Source of the DNA: Paenibacillus cookii | Lineage (GTDB): Bacteria; Bacillota; Bacilli; Paenibacillales; Paenibacillaceae | DNA length: 64,000 bases | Reading direction: 5' to 3' | NCBI RefSeq assembly: GCF_018333375.1 | Contig: NZ_BORW01000029.1 | Location: 1-64,000, forward strand | Shown: positions 8,280 through 16,239 of the stretch, piece after piece | Position numbering within the stretch: the first letter of the stretch is position 1 | Layout of the letters: every line of letters starts with the position of its first letter | The notes under the pieces: model-generated | The model's database searches: none | Told to the model about the DNA's origin: nothing | Seen by the model: the letters and a program-made list of their open reading frames with translations, nothing else | Made by a program: the position numbers and the translations under genes

Positions 8280-9392
8280 TTAAGAGCCAATCCGTCCGTC
8301 GTGGACGTGAAAAACGCTGGCCTTTTTCAGTTTATCGGTATTCAGGCTCTCGATCCCCGTCGCCGTGATAAAGGTTTGCACTTTGGTCTGAAAGGTTTCG
8401 ATCAGCTGCGTCTGGCGGTAAGGATCCAGTTCGGACAACACGTCATCCAAAAGCAGGACGGGATATTCGCCGATCTCTTCATGGATCAGTTCGATTTCCG
8501 CCAGTTTCAGCGACAGTGCCGTAGTGCGCTGCTGCCCCTGGGATCCGTAGGTCTGCACTTCCTTGCCGTTGATATAAAAGGCCACATCGTCGCGATGAGG
8601 CCCGGCAAGCGTCATCCCGCGCCGAAGCTCCTGATCTTTCAGTTGTGATAATTTTAACATAAATTGTTCGAAAAGATAAGCTTCATCTTCCTCCGCCTCT
8701 TCGCCAAACGACGGAACATAGACAAGCTTGAGGTCCTCGCTGCCGTTCGTAATGCCGTGGTGGATGGACTCGGCCCATTTTTGCAGCTTTAAGATAAATT
8801 GTTTCCTCTTTTTGATGATTTTAACACCATGTTCGGCAAGCTGCTGGTCCCAGACCTCCAGAAGCCCCTGCTGCGGCTTGTCCTTGCCCCACATTTGCTT
8901 GAGCAGGTTGTTCCGCTGGTTCAGCACTTTCTGGTACTGCTGCAAATGGTATAAATACCCCGGTTGAACCTGTCCGATCTCCATGTCAAGAAAACGCCGG
9001 CGTACGCCTGGCGTTCCCTTTACGATTTCCAGGTCCTCGGGCGCAAACATGACGACGTTCAGCGATCCGATGAAATCGCTCAGTTTGCGCTGCTCCAGAC
9101 CGTTGATTTTTGCTTTCTTCCCTTGCGGGGATAAATTCAAGTCGAGCGTCAGCTGTCCGTATTTCCGTTCCACCGCCGCGGAAACATGCGCGCTTTTTTC
9201 CTGGAAGGAGATGAGCTCGCGGTCTCTCGAGGTCCGGTGGCTTTTCGTTAAGGCCAGAACAAAAATAGCTTCAACCAAATTGGTCTTCCCCTGGGCGTTT
9301 TGCCCGATCAGCAGATTGACGTCGCTGAAGGAATCCAATCGGAGCTCTTCGTAGTTGCGGTAATGCTGCAGGCTGATGCTTTTTACAAACAC
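8280..9392 (-). CDS. recF: DNA replication and repair protein RecF
   Basis: A 370-residue SMC-like ATPase that loads RecA at gapped DNA together with RecO and RecR. The Walker A motif GQNAQGKT lies at 30-37. Near the C-terminus LLLDDVLSELD combines Walker B and D-loop, and the STRGEQ-like region reads YGSQGQQRT. The start is GTG at 9390-9392, with GGAGG eight bases upstream. It follows yaaA by 65 bases in the classical dnaA-dnaN-yaaA-recF order. Confidence 0.96.
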   Translation of the reverse strand: MFVKSISLQHYRNYEELRLDSFSDVNLLIGQNAQGKTNLVEAIFVLALTKSHRTSRDRELISFQEKSAHVSAAVERKYGQLTLDLNLSPQGKKAKINGLEQRKLSDFIGSLNVVMFAPEDLEIVKGTPGVRRRFLDMEIGQVQPGYLYHLQQYQKVLNQRNNLLKQMWGKDKPQQGLLEVWDQQLAEHGVKIIKKRKQFILKLQKWAESIHHGITNGSEDLKLVYVPSFGEEAEEDEAYLFEQFMLKLSQLKDQELRRGMTLAGPHRDDVAFYINGKEVQTYGSQGQQRTTALSLKLAEIELIHEEIGEYPVLLLDDVLSELDPYRQTQLIETFQTKVQTFITATGIESLNTDKLKKASVFHVHDGRIGS

Positions 9393-9457
9393 GTATGCTT
9401 CCTCCCCATCTCCCGCCGAATCGACCCGCGCCGGAGCACGTCTTTATGAGGAGTATA

Positions 9458-9676
9458 TCAGGACTCCCTGGATACGGTAAACTCGCCGCAATCCTCTACG
9501 CTCACCCGATCGCCCGGATACAGCTTGCGCCCCCGGCGTTCCTCAGGCTCTCCATTCACAAGCACATGGCCTTCCGCAAGAAGGGCTTTCGCCATCCCGC
9601 CTGTGGATATGCAATCGGCCAGCTTCAAAAATTGATCCAGCTTGATATATTCACTGTGGATAAATATTTTTTTCAT
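9458..9676 (-). CDS. yaaA: S4-domain RNA-binding protein YaaA
   Basis: A 72-residue protein made almost entirely of an S4 RNA-binding fold, with LDQFLKLADCISTGG and LVNGEPEERRGRKLYPGD as the typical elements. B. subtilis YaaA (71 residues) lies at the same place between dnaN and recF and is thought to act in ribosome assembly. AGGAAGG precedes the ATG. The gap to dnaN is 35 bases. Confidence 0.92.
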   Translation of the reverse strand: MKKIFIHSEYIKLDQFLKLADCISTGGMAKALLAEGHVLVNGEPEERRGRKLYPGDRVSVEDCGEFTVSRES

Positions 9677-9711
9677 CGCAAACGCCCTTCCTGTTGATAA
9701 CTTTGGCTGCT

Positions 9712-10854
9712 TTAGTTCGTTGTCCGGTAAGGCAAAATGACGTAAGAGCTTTGGCTGTCATCCAACGGCTTGAGGATAATCGGGCTCATCATGCCGGTAA
9801 AGGCGATCATCAGCTGTTCGCTTTCCACGATTTTCAGCACGTCGAGCATATATTTGGAGTTAAAGGAGATGCGCAGCGGCTCGCCTTTGAAGTCGATGAC
9901 ATCCAGTTCTTCGCGCACTTTCCCGAGCTCGGACGAGCTGGACGAAATTTCGATCCCGCCGTTTTCCATCGTCTGCAGGCGAACGATGTTCGTTTTTTCC
10001 TCGCGGGACAACAAATAAGCGCGGTCGATCGACTCGCTCAATTTTTTGGTGTCCAAAATCAGTTCTGTTTTGTAGGTTGTCGGAATAATTCTAGTAGTAT
10101 CCGGGTAAATGCCATCCAGAATACGGGAATAGAACAGGACGCGGTCCAGCTTGAACAGCACCTGGTTGTCGGCCACGACGATATCGATCAGCGTGTTTTG
10201 GTCCGGAATGATTTTGCTCAGCTCGTTCAGCGTTTTGCCGGCAATGACGACATTGCTGAACTTCACGTCATCCGCTCCCTCCAGGTGGGCCGAACGCGTG
10301 GCAAGGCGGTGGCGGTCCGTCGCCGTAAATTTCAGGTCGTTATGGTCCAGGTTCCAAAGGACGCCGGTCAAAATCGGAGTCGTCTCCTGCGTGGAGATGG
10401 CAAACACCGTCTGGCGGATCATGTTTTTCAGCAGCGCTCCCGGGAGGGAAATCGTCTGGTTGCCTTCGATGTCAGGCAGCACCGGGAATTCCTCCGGATC
10501 CAGCCCGACCATTTGAATTTCCGTCGAACCGGAAGAAATGAAGGTCTGGAATTGCTCTTTGACCTCCATTTGGATTTCTTGGGAAGGCAGCTTTTTGATG
10601 ATTTCCACGAAAAACTTGGCAGGCAAAACGACGCTGCCGATTCTCTCCACCTGCACGATCGTCCGGTCGGCATCTTCGGCTGGAATAAACGATTGAATGG
10701 AAATGTCCGTATCGCTGGCGGTCAGCGTCACCCCTTGGTAGGTCACGTCCAGCTTGATGCCTCCGAGAATCGGAATGGTAGTGCGGCTGGAAATCGCTTT
10801 GGATACATGCTGAATGGATTCGTTAAGGACGTTTTTGAGAATGCTGATTTTCAT
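9712..10854 (-). CDS. dnaN: DNA polymerase III sliding clamp (beta subunit)
   Basis: A 380-residue sliding clamp. The N-terminus MKISILKNVLNESIQ and the three-domain clamp pattern through the C-terminal ILPYRTTN are typical. The frame stays open another 47 codons upstream, but that stretch lies in the origin region and does not resemble DnaN. The ATG at 10854 has AGGAGTG seven bases before it. The 203-bp gap to dnaA carries the likely origin unwinding site. Confidence 0.96.
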   Translation of the reverse strand: MKISILKNVLNESIQHVSKAISSRTTIPILGGIKLDVTYQGVTLTASDTDISIQSFIPAEDADRTIVQVERIGSVVLPAKFFVEIIKKLPSQEIQMEVKEQFQTFISSGSTEIQMVGLDPEEFPVLPDIEGNQTISLPGALLKNMIRQTVFAISTQETTPILTGVLWNLDHNDLKFTATDRHRLATRSAHLEGADDVKFSNVVIAGKTLNELSKIIPDQNTLIDIVVADNQVLFKLDRVLFYSRILDGIYPDTTRIIPTTYKTELILDTKKLSESIDRAYLLSREEKTNIVRLQTMENGGIEISSSSSELGKVREELDVIDFKGEPLRISFNSKYMLDVLKIVESEQLMIAFTGMMSPIILKPLDDSQSSYVILPYRTTN

Positions 10855-10921
10855 CTTTTCACTCCTAGCAGGAAATTTCGGCTGGCAGAGGCAGCATGAT
10901 GTCCGTTCCTCTTTTGCGCAG

Positions 10922-11033
10922 CTTTTATGGTTATATTTTTTATATTTAAAACATAGTAATAGCAGTAGGGGCGCTGAATATGTGGATAAGCCCACGAAAC
11001 CTCAACAAATTAAGCCTATCCACATGTGTATAG
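10922..11033 (+). other. oriC: Probable origin unwinding region (oriC, dnaA-dnaN part)
   Basis: The elements are ordered along the plus strand. An AT-only-like tract (about 10928-10950) is followed by TAG-TAA-TAG-CAG-TAG at 10954-10968. Next come a GC-rich GGGCGC spacer and a perfect DnaA box in minus orientation (TGTGGATAA, 10981-10989). A one-mismatch box CTATCCACA lies at 11016-11024. AT-rich element, DnaA-trio repeats, GC cluster and DnaA box is the basal unwinding arrangement described for B. subtilis. Assignment as the unwinding site is inference from this order. Confidence 0.7.
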
Positions 11034-11057
11034 ATTGTGCATAGGCTTTGAACTTGT

Positions 11058-12404
11058 TCAGGTCGGATTTTTGATTTTTTCTGTAATGTTATTGATCACT
11101 TTAAACAGATCCTGGTCGGTTTTCAGCGACTGGGATATTTTTTCGTGCGCATGGATCACCGTCGTATGGTCCCGGCCTCCGAAAGCTTCCCCGATTTTGG
11201 GCAGGGAAAAATCCGTCAGCTCGCGCGAGAGATACATGGCGATCTGGCGAGGGAAGGCGACGGCTTTGGTTCGTTTGCGCGCCTTAAAGTCTTCCAGCTT
11301 CAAATTGTAGTATTCCCCGACTTTCTGCTGGATGTCCTGGATGGTGATCATCTTCGGACGGCTGGAAGGGATGATGTCCTTCAGCGCTTCGGCAGCCAGG
11401 TGCGTGGTGACGTCCTGATTGGTGAGCGACGAATAGGCGACGACCCGGATAAGGGCGCCCTCGAGCTCCCGGATGTTCGTGTCGATCTGGTTGGCGATGT
11501 ACATCATCGCTTCGTTCGGGATGTCGAGATTTTCGGCCTTCGCTTTTTTGCGCAAAATGGCGATCCGCGTTTCCAAGTCCGGCGGCTGAATGTCGGTGAT
11601 GAGTCCCCATTCGAAACGGGAACGCAGCCGGTCTTCCAGCGTCGGAATTTCCTTCGGCGGCCTGTCGCTGGAGATGATGATTTGCTTCTGTTCCTCATGC
11701 AGCGCGTTAAATGTATGGAAAAATTCCTCCTGAGTCGATTCTTTCCCAGCCAGGAATTGAATGTCGTCAATCAGCAAAATGTCTACGTTGCGATATTTGT
11801 TGCGAAAGCTTTCCGCCCGGTTGTCCCGGATGGAGTTGATGAATTCATTCGTGAATTTCTCCGAGGAAATGTACACGACGCGGCTTGCAGGGTTATGTTC
11901 CAGAATGTAATGGCCGATCGCATGCATCAAGTGCGTTTTTCCCAGCCCGACCCCTCCGTACAAAAACAAAGGGTTGTATGCTTTGGCCGGCGCCTCGGCG
12001 ACGGCGAGCGATGCCGCATGGGCGAACCGGTTCCCGGATCCGATCACGAACGTATCGAAGGTGTATTTCGGATTCAGCATATGGGTGAATGCTTCTTCTT
12101 GGGTCACCTGAGGCATTGGAGCGGGCTGCTGGGGAACGACTTCTGCAGGCTTGTTCTCTTCGATGACGAATTTCACGTCAACCTGTTTGCCAAGCACTTC
12201 ATAGATCGTCGAGCTGACGAGCTTGGTATAGCGGCTTTCCAACCATTCAACAGCAAAGGTCGTAGGCGCGGAAATGACAATGGAGTGGTCATTCATTTGG
12301 ATCGCTTTTGTTGCTTTAAACCAGGTGTCGAAGCTCGGCTTGCTTAGTTTGGTATGAATAATAGATAGGATTTGCTGCCATAATTCGGAAGTATGGCTGT
12401 CCAC
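11058..12404 (-). CDS. dnaA: Chromosomal replication initiator DnaA
   Basis: A 448-residue initiator. Domain I (about 1-80) is followed by a Pro/Gln-rich linker. The AAA+ domain has Walker A GGVGLGKT (150-157) and Walker B LLIDDIQF (Asp213-Asp214). The C-terminal domain carries the DnaA-box-binding signature GGRDHTTVIHAHEKI. The start is GTG at 12402-12404 with AAAGGAG upstream. DnaA boxes flank both gene and promoter, so autoregulation as in Bacillus is likely. Confidence 0.97.
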   Translation of the reverse strand: MDSHTSELWQQILSIIHTKLSKPSFDTWFKATKAIQMNDHSIVISAPTTFAVEWLESRYTKLVSSTIYEVLGKQVDVKFVIEENKPAEVVPQQPAPMPQVTQEEAFTHMLNPKYTFDTFVIGSGNRFAHAASLAVAEAPAKAYNPLFLYGGVGLGKTHLMHAIGHYILEHNPASRVVYISSEKFTNEFINSIRDNRAESFRNKYRNVDILLIDDIQFLAGKESTQEEFFHTFNALHEEQKQIIISSDRPPKEIPTLEDRLRSRFEWGLITDIQPPDLETRIAILRKKAKAENLDIPNEAMMYIANQIDTNIRELEGALIRVVAYSSLTNQDVTTHLAAEALKDIIPSSRPKMITIQDIQQKVGEYYNLKLEDFKARKRTKAVAFPRQIAMYLSRELTDFSLPKIGEAFGGRDHTTVIHAHEKISQSLKTDQDLFKVINNITEKIKNPT

Positions 12405-12491
12405 TAACTGTCACTCCTTTAAATCTTCCAAATGCGGCATTGGCCTCCGCTACTTGAGTGGAATTGTCGAAAAAAAATGAAACATGAAGTA

Positions 12492-12950
12492 TTTATCCCC
12501 AAGTTTCACGGTCTGGAGAAAATAAAAAAAGTGGATAAATTAAAATTGTTCACAAGTTTATCCACAGCCTGTTAATAATATTATGGGTGAAAACAGATAT
12601 TCACAACCAAAAGTAATATAATCATAGCAAAAGAATCCCTTTTTATCAATGTATGCGTCCATTTTATCCACAAATTCAATAAGTTGTGTATAAATCATAT
12701 TCACAACACTATATATTGTTTATAAATTGTTTAAGTTTCGACAGTATTCCTAAAAACGGAAAATCGGTTGTGCACAGGTTGTGCCGGAAAAAGGGAAGTC
12801 GAGGCGATTTATGTGAACAAGTGGATAAGTAAGGTCTGTGGATTTTTACATGCTGCGACGAAAGATGCCTGTGGAAAACCTTGCTGTGCCCCTCCAGCCG
12901 AAATTTGGGGGAGCGGTTTGAAAGGGAGGAAACGTTCGTCCTGTGGATGA
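12492..12950. other. oriC: Origin DnaA-box cluster upstream of dnaA
   Basis: Two perfect TTATCCACA boxes lie at 12558-12566 and 12664-12672 (plus orientation). One-mismatch boxes are present at 12492-12500 (TTATCCCCA), 12530-12538, 12685-12693 (TTATACACA in minus), 12820-12828, 12870-12878 and 12942-12950. The stretch is AT-rich and holds no convincing gene although short frames cross it. With the dnaA-dnaN intergenic boxes it forms a bipartite origin, and gene orientation diverges here. Confidence 0.85.
12621..12649 (-). promoter_or_regulatory. Probable dnaA promoter
   Basis: On the minus strand, TTGATA (12644-12649) and TATGAT (12621-12626) are 17 bases apart. A perfect DnaA box lies on each side (12558-12566 and 12664-12672), an arrangement that would let DnaA repress its own gene. 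Confidence 0.6.
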
Positions 12951-13184
12951 TTCTTTTTGGACTGAGCTTTTATAATGAAATACGGATGGTCATTGTGGTC
13001 ATTGCCCCGGATCAGAAGTAGAGTTCCCGATTTTGGGCTTGGCGGCATGCTTTAGTTCGGTTTGGAGCGGATGAACCTCTAAAAAAGAGGAAGAAGAGCG
13101 GTCGAAGGGAGAAAAAGAACGACCCAAAAGGCGGACAAGCCGGATTCGGCCGAATTTCGGATGCGAAAAGGGGAAGGGTTCAGG

Positions 13185-13213
13185 TTGACTTTTGGCCCTT
13201 GACATGGTTAAAT
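13185..13213 (+). promoter_or_regulatory. Candidate rpmH promoter
   Basis: TTGACT (13185-13190) and TTAAAT (13208-13213) have a 17-base spacer and lie about 80 bases before the rpmH start. The -10 is imperfect, matching four of six consensus bases. Confidence 0.4.
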
Positions 13214-13293
13214 GTATAAAGGCATTTTCTGTGTGAATGAAAATGAATTAACCATAAAGGTTATTTTAAATCCTGTAAGGGGGTGCGCAATAC

Positions 13294-13428
13294 ATGAGAC
13301 CTACATTTAAACCAAATGTAAGCAAACGCAAAAAGGTACATGGCTTCCGGAAAAGAATGAGCACGAAAAACGGCCGTAAAGTGCTGGCAGCTCGTCGTCA
13401 GAAGGGCAGAAAAGTATTGAGTGCGTAA
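13294..13428 (+). CDS. rpmH: 50S ribosomal protein L34
   Basis: A 44-residue, strongly basic protein beginning MRPTFKPNVSKRKK and ending GRKVLSA, the standard L34 sequence. AAGGGGG lies about nine bases before the ATG. It is the first rightward gene from oriC. A strong terminator follows 12 bases after the stop, so rnpA is not simply cotranscribed as it is in many bacteria. Confidence 0.97.
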   Translation: MRPTFKPNVSKRKKVHGFRKRMSTKNGRKVLAARRQKGRKVLSA

Positions 13429-13440
13429 ATTTCGTGCATA

Positions 13441-13470
13441 AAGACCACCGCGGTGGTCTTTTTTTCTTCA
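13441..13470 (+). terminator. rpmH terminator
   Basis: AAGACCACCG is followed directly by its complement CGGTGGTCTT, giving an 8-bp stem on a CGCG loop, then seven T residues. Confidence 0.9.
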
Positions 13471-14009
13471 ATGAGATGGACATTCCAGGATCGGAGTGCG
13501 GTTTTGGGGCAGGAATCCGGCAGAAGCACCCGAAAAAGAGGGAGAAACGATTTTGCCGCTTCCGGTTTATCGGTATGGCGGAATGCCAATACTGGTAAAT
13601 GCGTTTTTCTTTTGGATCAGGATGCGGATGCGGTCGTGCCGGCCGGCTGCCGGCGCTTGAAATTGCTGAAAGCGTTTCGTCCGAAGCCGCGGTTCGCCGT
13701 CTGTTTTTTCCTACTATTATATGAAGCAAAAATTTTCAATAGGATGGAGGCGGGGGCAGTATGCGAAATGCGCCCCGTTTTCCGGGCCAAAGGGATCGGT
13801 TGTATCCCGAATCGCAAGATTGATGATAAGAATCGAAAAAGATGTTTTAAGAGGATGGTATTGGTCTTCAGCGAAGGCAGGGGGCGGTTCGTTTGCCGCC
13901 AAAAATGCTTTCGCCGACGATGGCCCTCGCTTTCTTAAATTTCTTCATGCTTATTATCAAGAAATGACCGCCTGAGCATACCGGGCGGAGAAGCAGGCAG
14001 GGGATCGGG
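13471..14009. other. Unexplained rpmH-rnpA spacer, no convincing gene
   Basis: About 540 bases separate the rpmH terminator from rnpA, which are usually adjacent. Open frames cover the stretch on both strands (plus 13453-13938 and 13721-13975; minus 13307-13729), but their translations look unlike proteins. They are rich in Arg, Cys, Phe and Trp, and the starts have no clear Shine-Dalgarno site. I see no tRNA, known RNA or repeat. It should contain an rnpA promoter, which I could not place. Confidence 0.5.
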
Positions 14010-14360
14010 TTGCATAAAAGTTTACGATTACGAAACCGCGCGGACTTCAGTCGCGTATATCGCCATGGGAAGTCTTTTGCGAACCATCAGTTCGTCGTGT
14101 ATTGGTTCCGCAAAAAAGAGGTAGAGAAATTTCGCGTAGGGATTTCCGTCAGCAAAAAGGTGGGCAATGCCGTTGTCCGCAACCGGATGCGCCGGCTCGT
14201 GAAAGAGATCGTCCGCCACCATGAGGACCGGCTCATCGAGCATGTGGACCTTGTTTTTATCGTCCGCAAAGGCGCGCTGGATTTGCCGTACAAGGACTTG
14301 GAAAAATGCGTGCTGCACGTGCTGCGCAAGGCGTCGCTTTTAAAGCCTCCCGGCCATTGA
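14010..14360 (+). CDS. rnpA: Ribonuclease P protein component
   Basis: A 116-residue basic protein that helps the RNase P RNA bind precursor tRNA. The N-terminus HKSLRLRNRADFSRVYRHGK, the FRVGISVSKKVGNAV segment and the RNR motif VVRNRMRRLVKE are diagnostic. The start is TTG at 14010 with AGGGGAT upstream. It lies 73 bases before yidC, in the usual rnpA-yidC-jag-mnmE order. Confidence 0.95.
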   Translation: MHKSLRLRNRADFSRVYRHGKSFANHQFVVYWFRKKEVEKFRVGISVSKKVGNAVVRNRMRRLVKEIVRHHEDRLIEHVDLVFIVRKGALDLPYKDLEKCVLHVLRKASLLKPPGH

Positions 14361-14433
14361 AAGCTGGTTTCTTTGTCCAATTGTTTATGGTATGATTTAC
14401 GTTGAACGGAAGTGTCCAGAGAGGGGTTATGAA

Positions 14434-15321
14434 GTGTCGCTATTCAAGACGAGACGAGGCAGGAAATGGATCCTCCTCACGGCAGTGTTGCTGCTTGCAG
14501 TCATGGTATTATCGGCGTGCGGTTCCAATTCGGTAACGTATACGACCGAAGACATGAAAACCAGCGGCAGTTTCTGGCAAAGAAACGTCGTTTATTATTT
14601 TTCGTTAGCGCTCGATACGTTTGCTCAGTGGTTTAACGGCGAATATGGACTGGCCGTCCTTGTGATGGTGATCATCGTGCGGACGATCATTTTGCCGCTG
14701 TCGATCAAACAGGTTCGAAGCTCCAAGGCGATGCAGGCGATTCAGCCTGAGCTTGCCAAAATCAAAGAGAAGTACAAAGACAACCCGGAAAAGCAGCAGC
14801 AGGAAACGATGCGCTTGTTCCAGGAAAACAAGGTCAATCCGATGGCGGGCTGTTTGCCGCTGATCGTGCAAATGCCCGTATTCATCGCTCTCTATAACTC
14901 GATTATTCACAATAAGTATTTGTATGAACATTCTTTCTTATGGCTCCAGCTGGGTAAGCCGGACCATACGTTCATTTTGCCTCTCCTTGCCGCAGCGACG
15001 ACGTTCCTGCAAACCTGGATGATGCTTAAGATGAATCCGACCCCGCAGCAAGGGGCCATGCAGTTCATGATGTTCGTGTATCCGGTGTTGATTTTCTTCA
15101 TGTCTTACCAGTTCCCGTCTGCGCTGCCTCTGTACTGGTTCTTCAGTAACCTGTACACGATCGTGCAGAACTACTTCCTCTACCGCAATAGACCGACGGC
15201 GAACGTAGCGGCCGTGTCCTCTGACGGCGGCAATGCCAGCGGCAAAGGCGGCAAGAACAAAAGCCAAGGCAACAAAGGAAACGCGGGAAAAGGCAAAAAG
15301 GGGGCCAAAAAGTCTAAATGA
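14434..15321 (+). CDS. yidC: Membrane protein insertase YidC/SpoIIIJ (lipoprotein type)
   Basis: A 295-residue insertase that helps Sec-dependent and Sec-independent proteins enter the membrane. In Bacillus the homologue SpoIIIJ is also needed for forespore sigma-G activation. A lipobox LSAC ends at Cys29. The conserved QVRSSKAMQAIQPELAKIKEKY cytoplasmic region and about five membrane segments follow, then a Lys/Gly-rich basic tail (about 265-295). The frame opens at an ATG at 14392, but GTG at 14434 with GAGAGGGG seven bases upstream gives the normal signal peptide. The stop overlaps the jag start (ATGA). Confidence 0.95.
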   Translation: MSLFKTRRGRKWILLTAVLLLAVMVLSACGSNSVTYTTEDMKTSGSFWQRNVVYYFSLALDTFAQWFNGEYGLAVLVMVIIVRTIILPLSIKQVRSSKAMQAIQPELAKIKEKYKDNPEKQQQETMRLFQENKVNPMAGCLPLIVQMPVFIALYNSIIHNKYLYEHSFLWLQLGKPDHTFILPLLAAATTFLQTWMMLKMNPTPQQGAMQFMMFVYPVLIFFMSYQFPSALPLYWFFSNLYTIVQNYFLYRNRPTANVAAVSSDGGNASGKGGKNKSQGNKGNAGKGKKGAKKSK

Positions 15322-16028
15322 GCAAAGTCGTCGTATCAGGAAAAACCGTTGAAGAAGCTGTAAGACAAGGGCTGGCCCAGCTCGGGGTAAGCCAGGACCG
15401 GGTATCGGTCAATATCGTAACGCAGCCGTCAAAAGGATTCCTGGGACTGATTGGTGTCAAGGAAGCGAAGGTGGAGCTGACGCTGCTGCCCGAGCCGGAA
15501 CCCGAAACCATTCCAGTCGAGACGGCAGCATCCTTGCCATTAGACCCGGCTGAGCCGGAGGCCGAACAAACAAACGCCGATCCAGATCCTTATGAAGAAG
15601 CCGTGCGATTCATTCAGGATGTCGGCAAAAGCATGGGCCTGGACGTCACCGTCGACGTGCAGCATGCGAAGGATGTCACGACGCTTCATATATTCGGGCC
15701 CGATTTGGGCCTGATCATCGGCAGAAGGGGACAAACCCTCGACGCTTTGCAGTATTTGGCCAACATCGTGGCCAACCGCTATTCGGGAAGTTACATCCGC
15801 ATCGTGCTCGATGCCGAAAATTTCCGCGAGCGGCGCAAAAAAACGCTGGAGGAATTGGCTGACCGGCTTGCGGGCCGCGTCATCCGTTCCGGCAAGGAAG
15901 TCGTCCTGGAGCCGATGTCTCCGCAGGAGCGGAAAGTGATCCACGCCAAACTGCAGGATCATCCGCAGGTGAAGACATTCAGCAAAGGGGAAGAACCGAA
16001 CCGGCGTATCGTCATCACATTAAAGTAA
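15318..16028 (+). CDS. jag: RNA-binding protein Jag/KhpB (Jag-N, KH, R3H)
   Basis: A 236-residue protein with three parts. The Jag N-terminal domain occupies about 1-50. An acidic Pro/Glu linker follows. A KH domain has the GxxG-type loop IIGRRGQTLDALQY, and a C-terminal R3H domain (RKVIHAKLQDHPQV) ends at the terminus. The KhpA/KhpB pair binds RNA and influences cell division and cell-wall growth in other Firmicutes. It overlaps yidC by four bases, so translation is probably coupled. Confidence 0.95.
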   Translation: MSKVVVSGKTVEEAVRQGLAQLGVSQDRVSVNIVTQPSKGFLGLIGVKEAKVELTLLPEPEPETIPVETAASLPLDPAEPEAEQTNADPDPYEEAVRFIQDVGKSMGLDVTVDVQHAKDVTTLHIFGPDLGLIIGRRGQTLDALQYLANIVANRYSGSYIRIVLDAENFRERRKKTLEELADRLAGRVIRSGKEVVLEPMSPQERKVIHAKLQDHPQVKTFSKGEEPNRRIVITLK

Positions 16029-16084
16029 CGGGAGTTTCAAGGAATCCCGGGGACTTATAGATTGTCCTAAGACGTGCATGATGT

Positions 16085-16132
16085 GCAATGACTTTATTCA
16101 GCTGATGCAGCTGATGAAGTCATTGCTTTTTT
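16085..16132 (+). terminator. Terminator after jag
   Basis: GCAATGACTT (16085-16094) and AAGTCATTGC (16117-16126) form a perfect 10-bp stem, followed by six T residues. Confidence 0.88.
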
Positions 16133-16239
16133 CGTAGATAAGGAGCTCTATCCAGGGTCTTTATGACTCGCGATTCGGGTAGAGTAGAGGTAAGGGCAAA
16201 CGATCCGTACGAACAATATAAAGGAAGAGGTGAGTAACG

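Noticed and set aside
12768..13205. Small frames in the oriC region
   Set aside because: They run across DnaA boxes and have no credible start signals or homology.
13453..13938. 161-codon frame between rpmH and rnpA
   Set aside because: It starts inside the rpmH terminator and its composition (many Arg, Cys, Phe) is not protein-like. A 84-codon frame at 13721-13975 is slightly better but still lacks a ribosome site.
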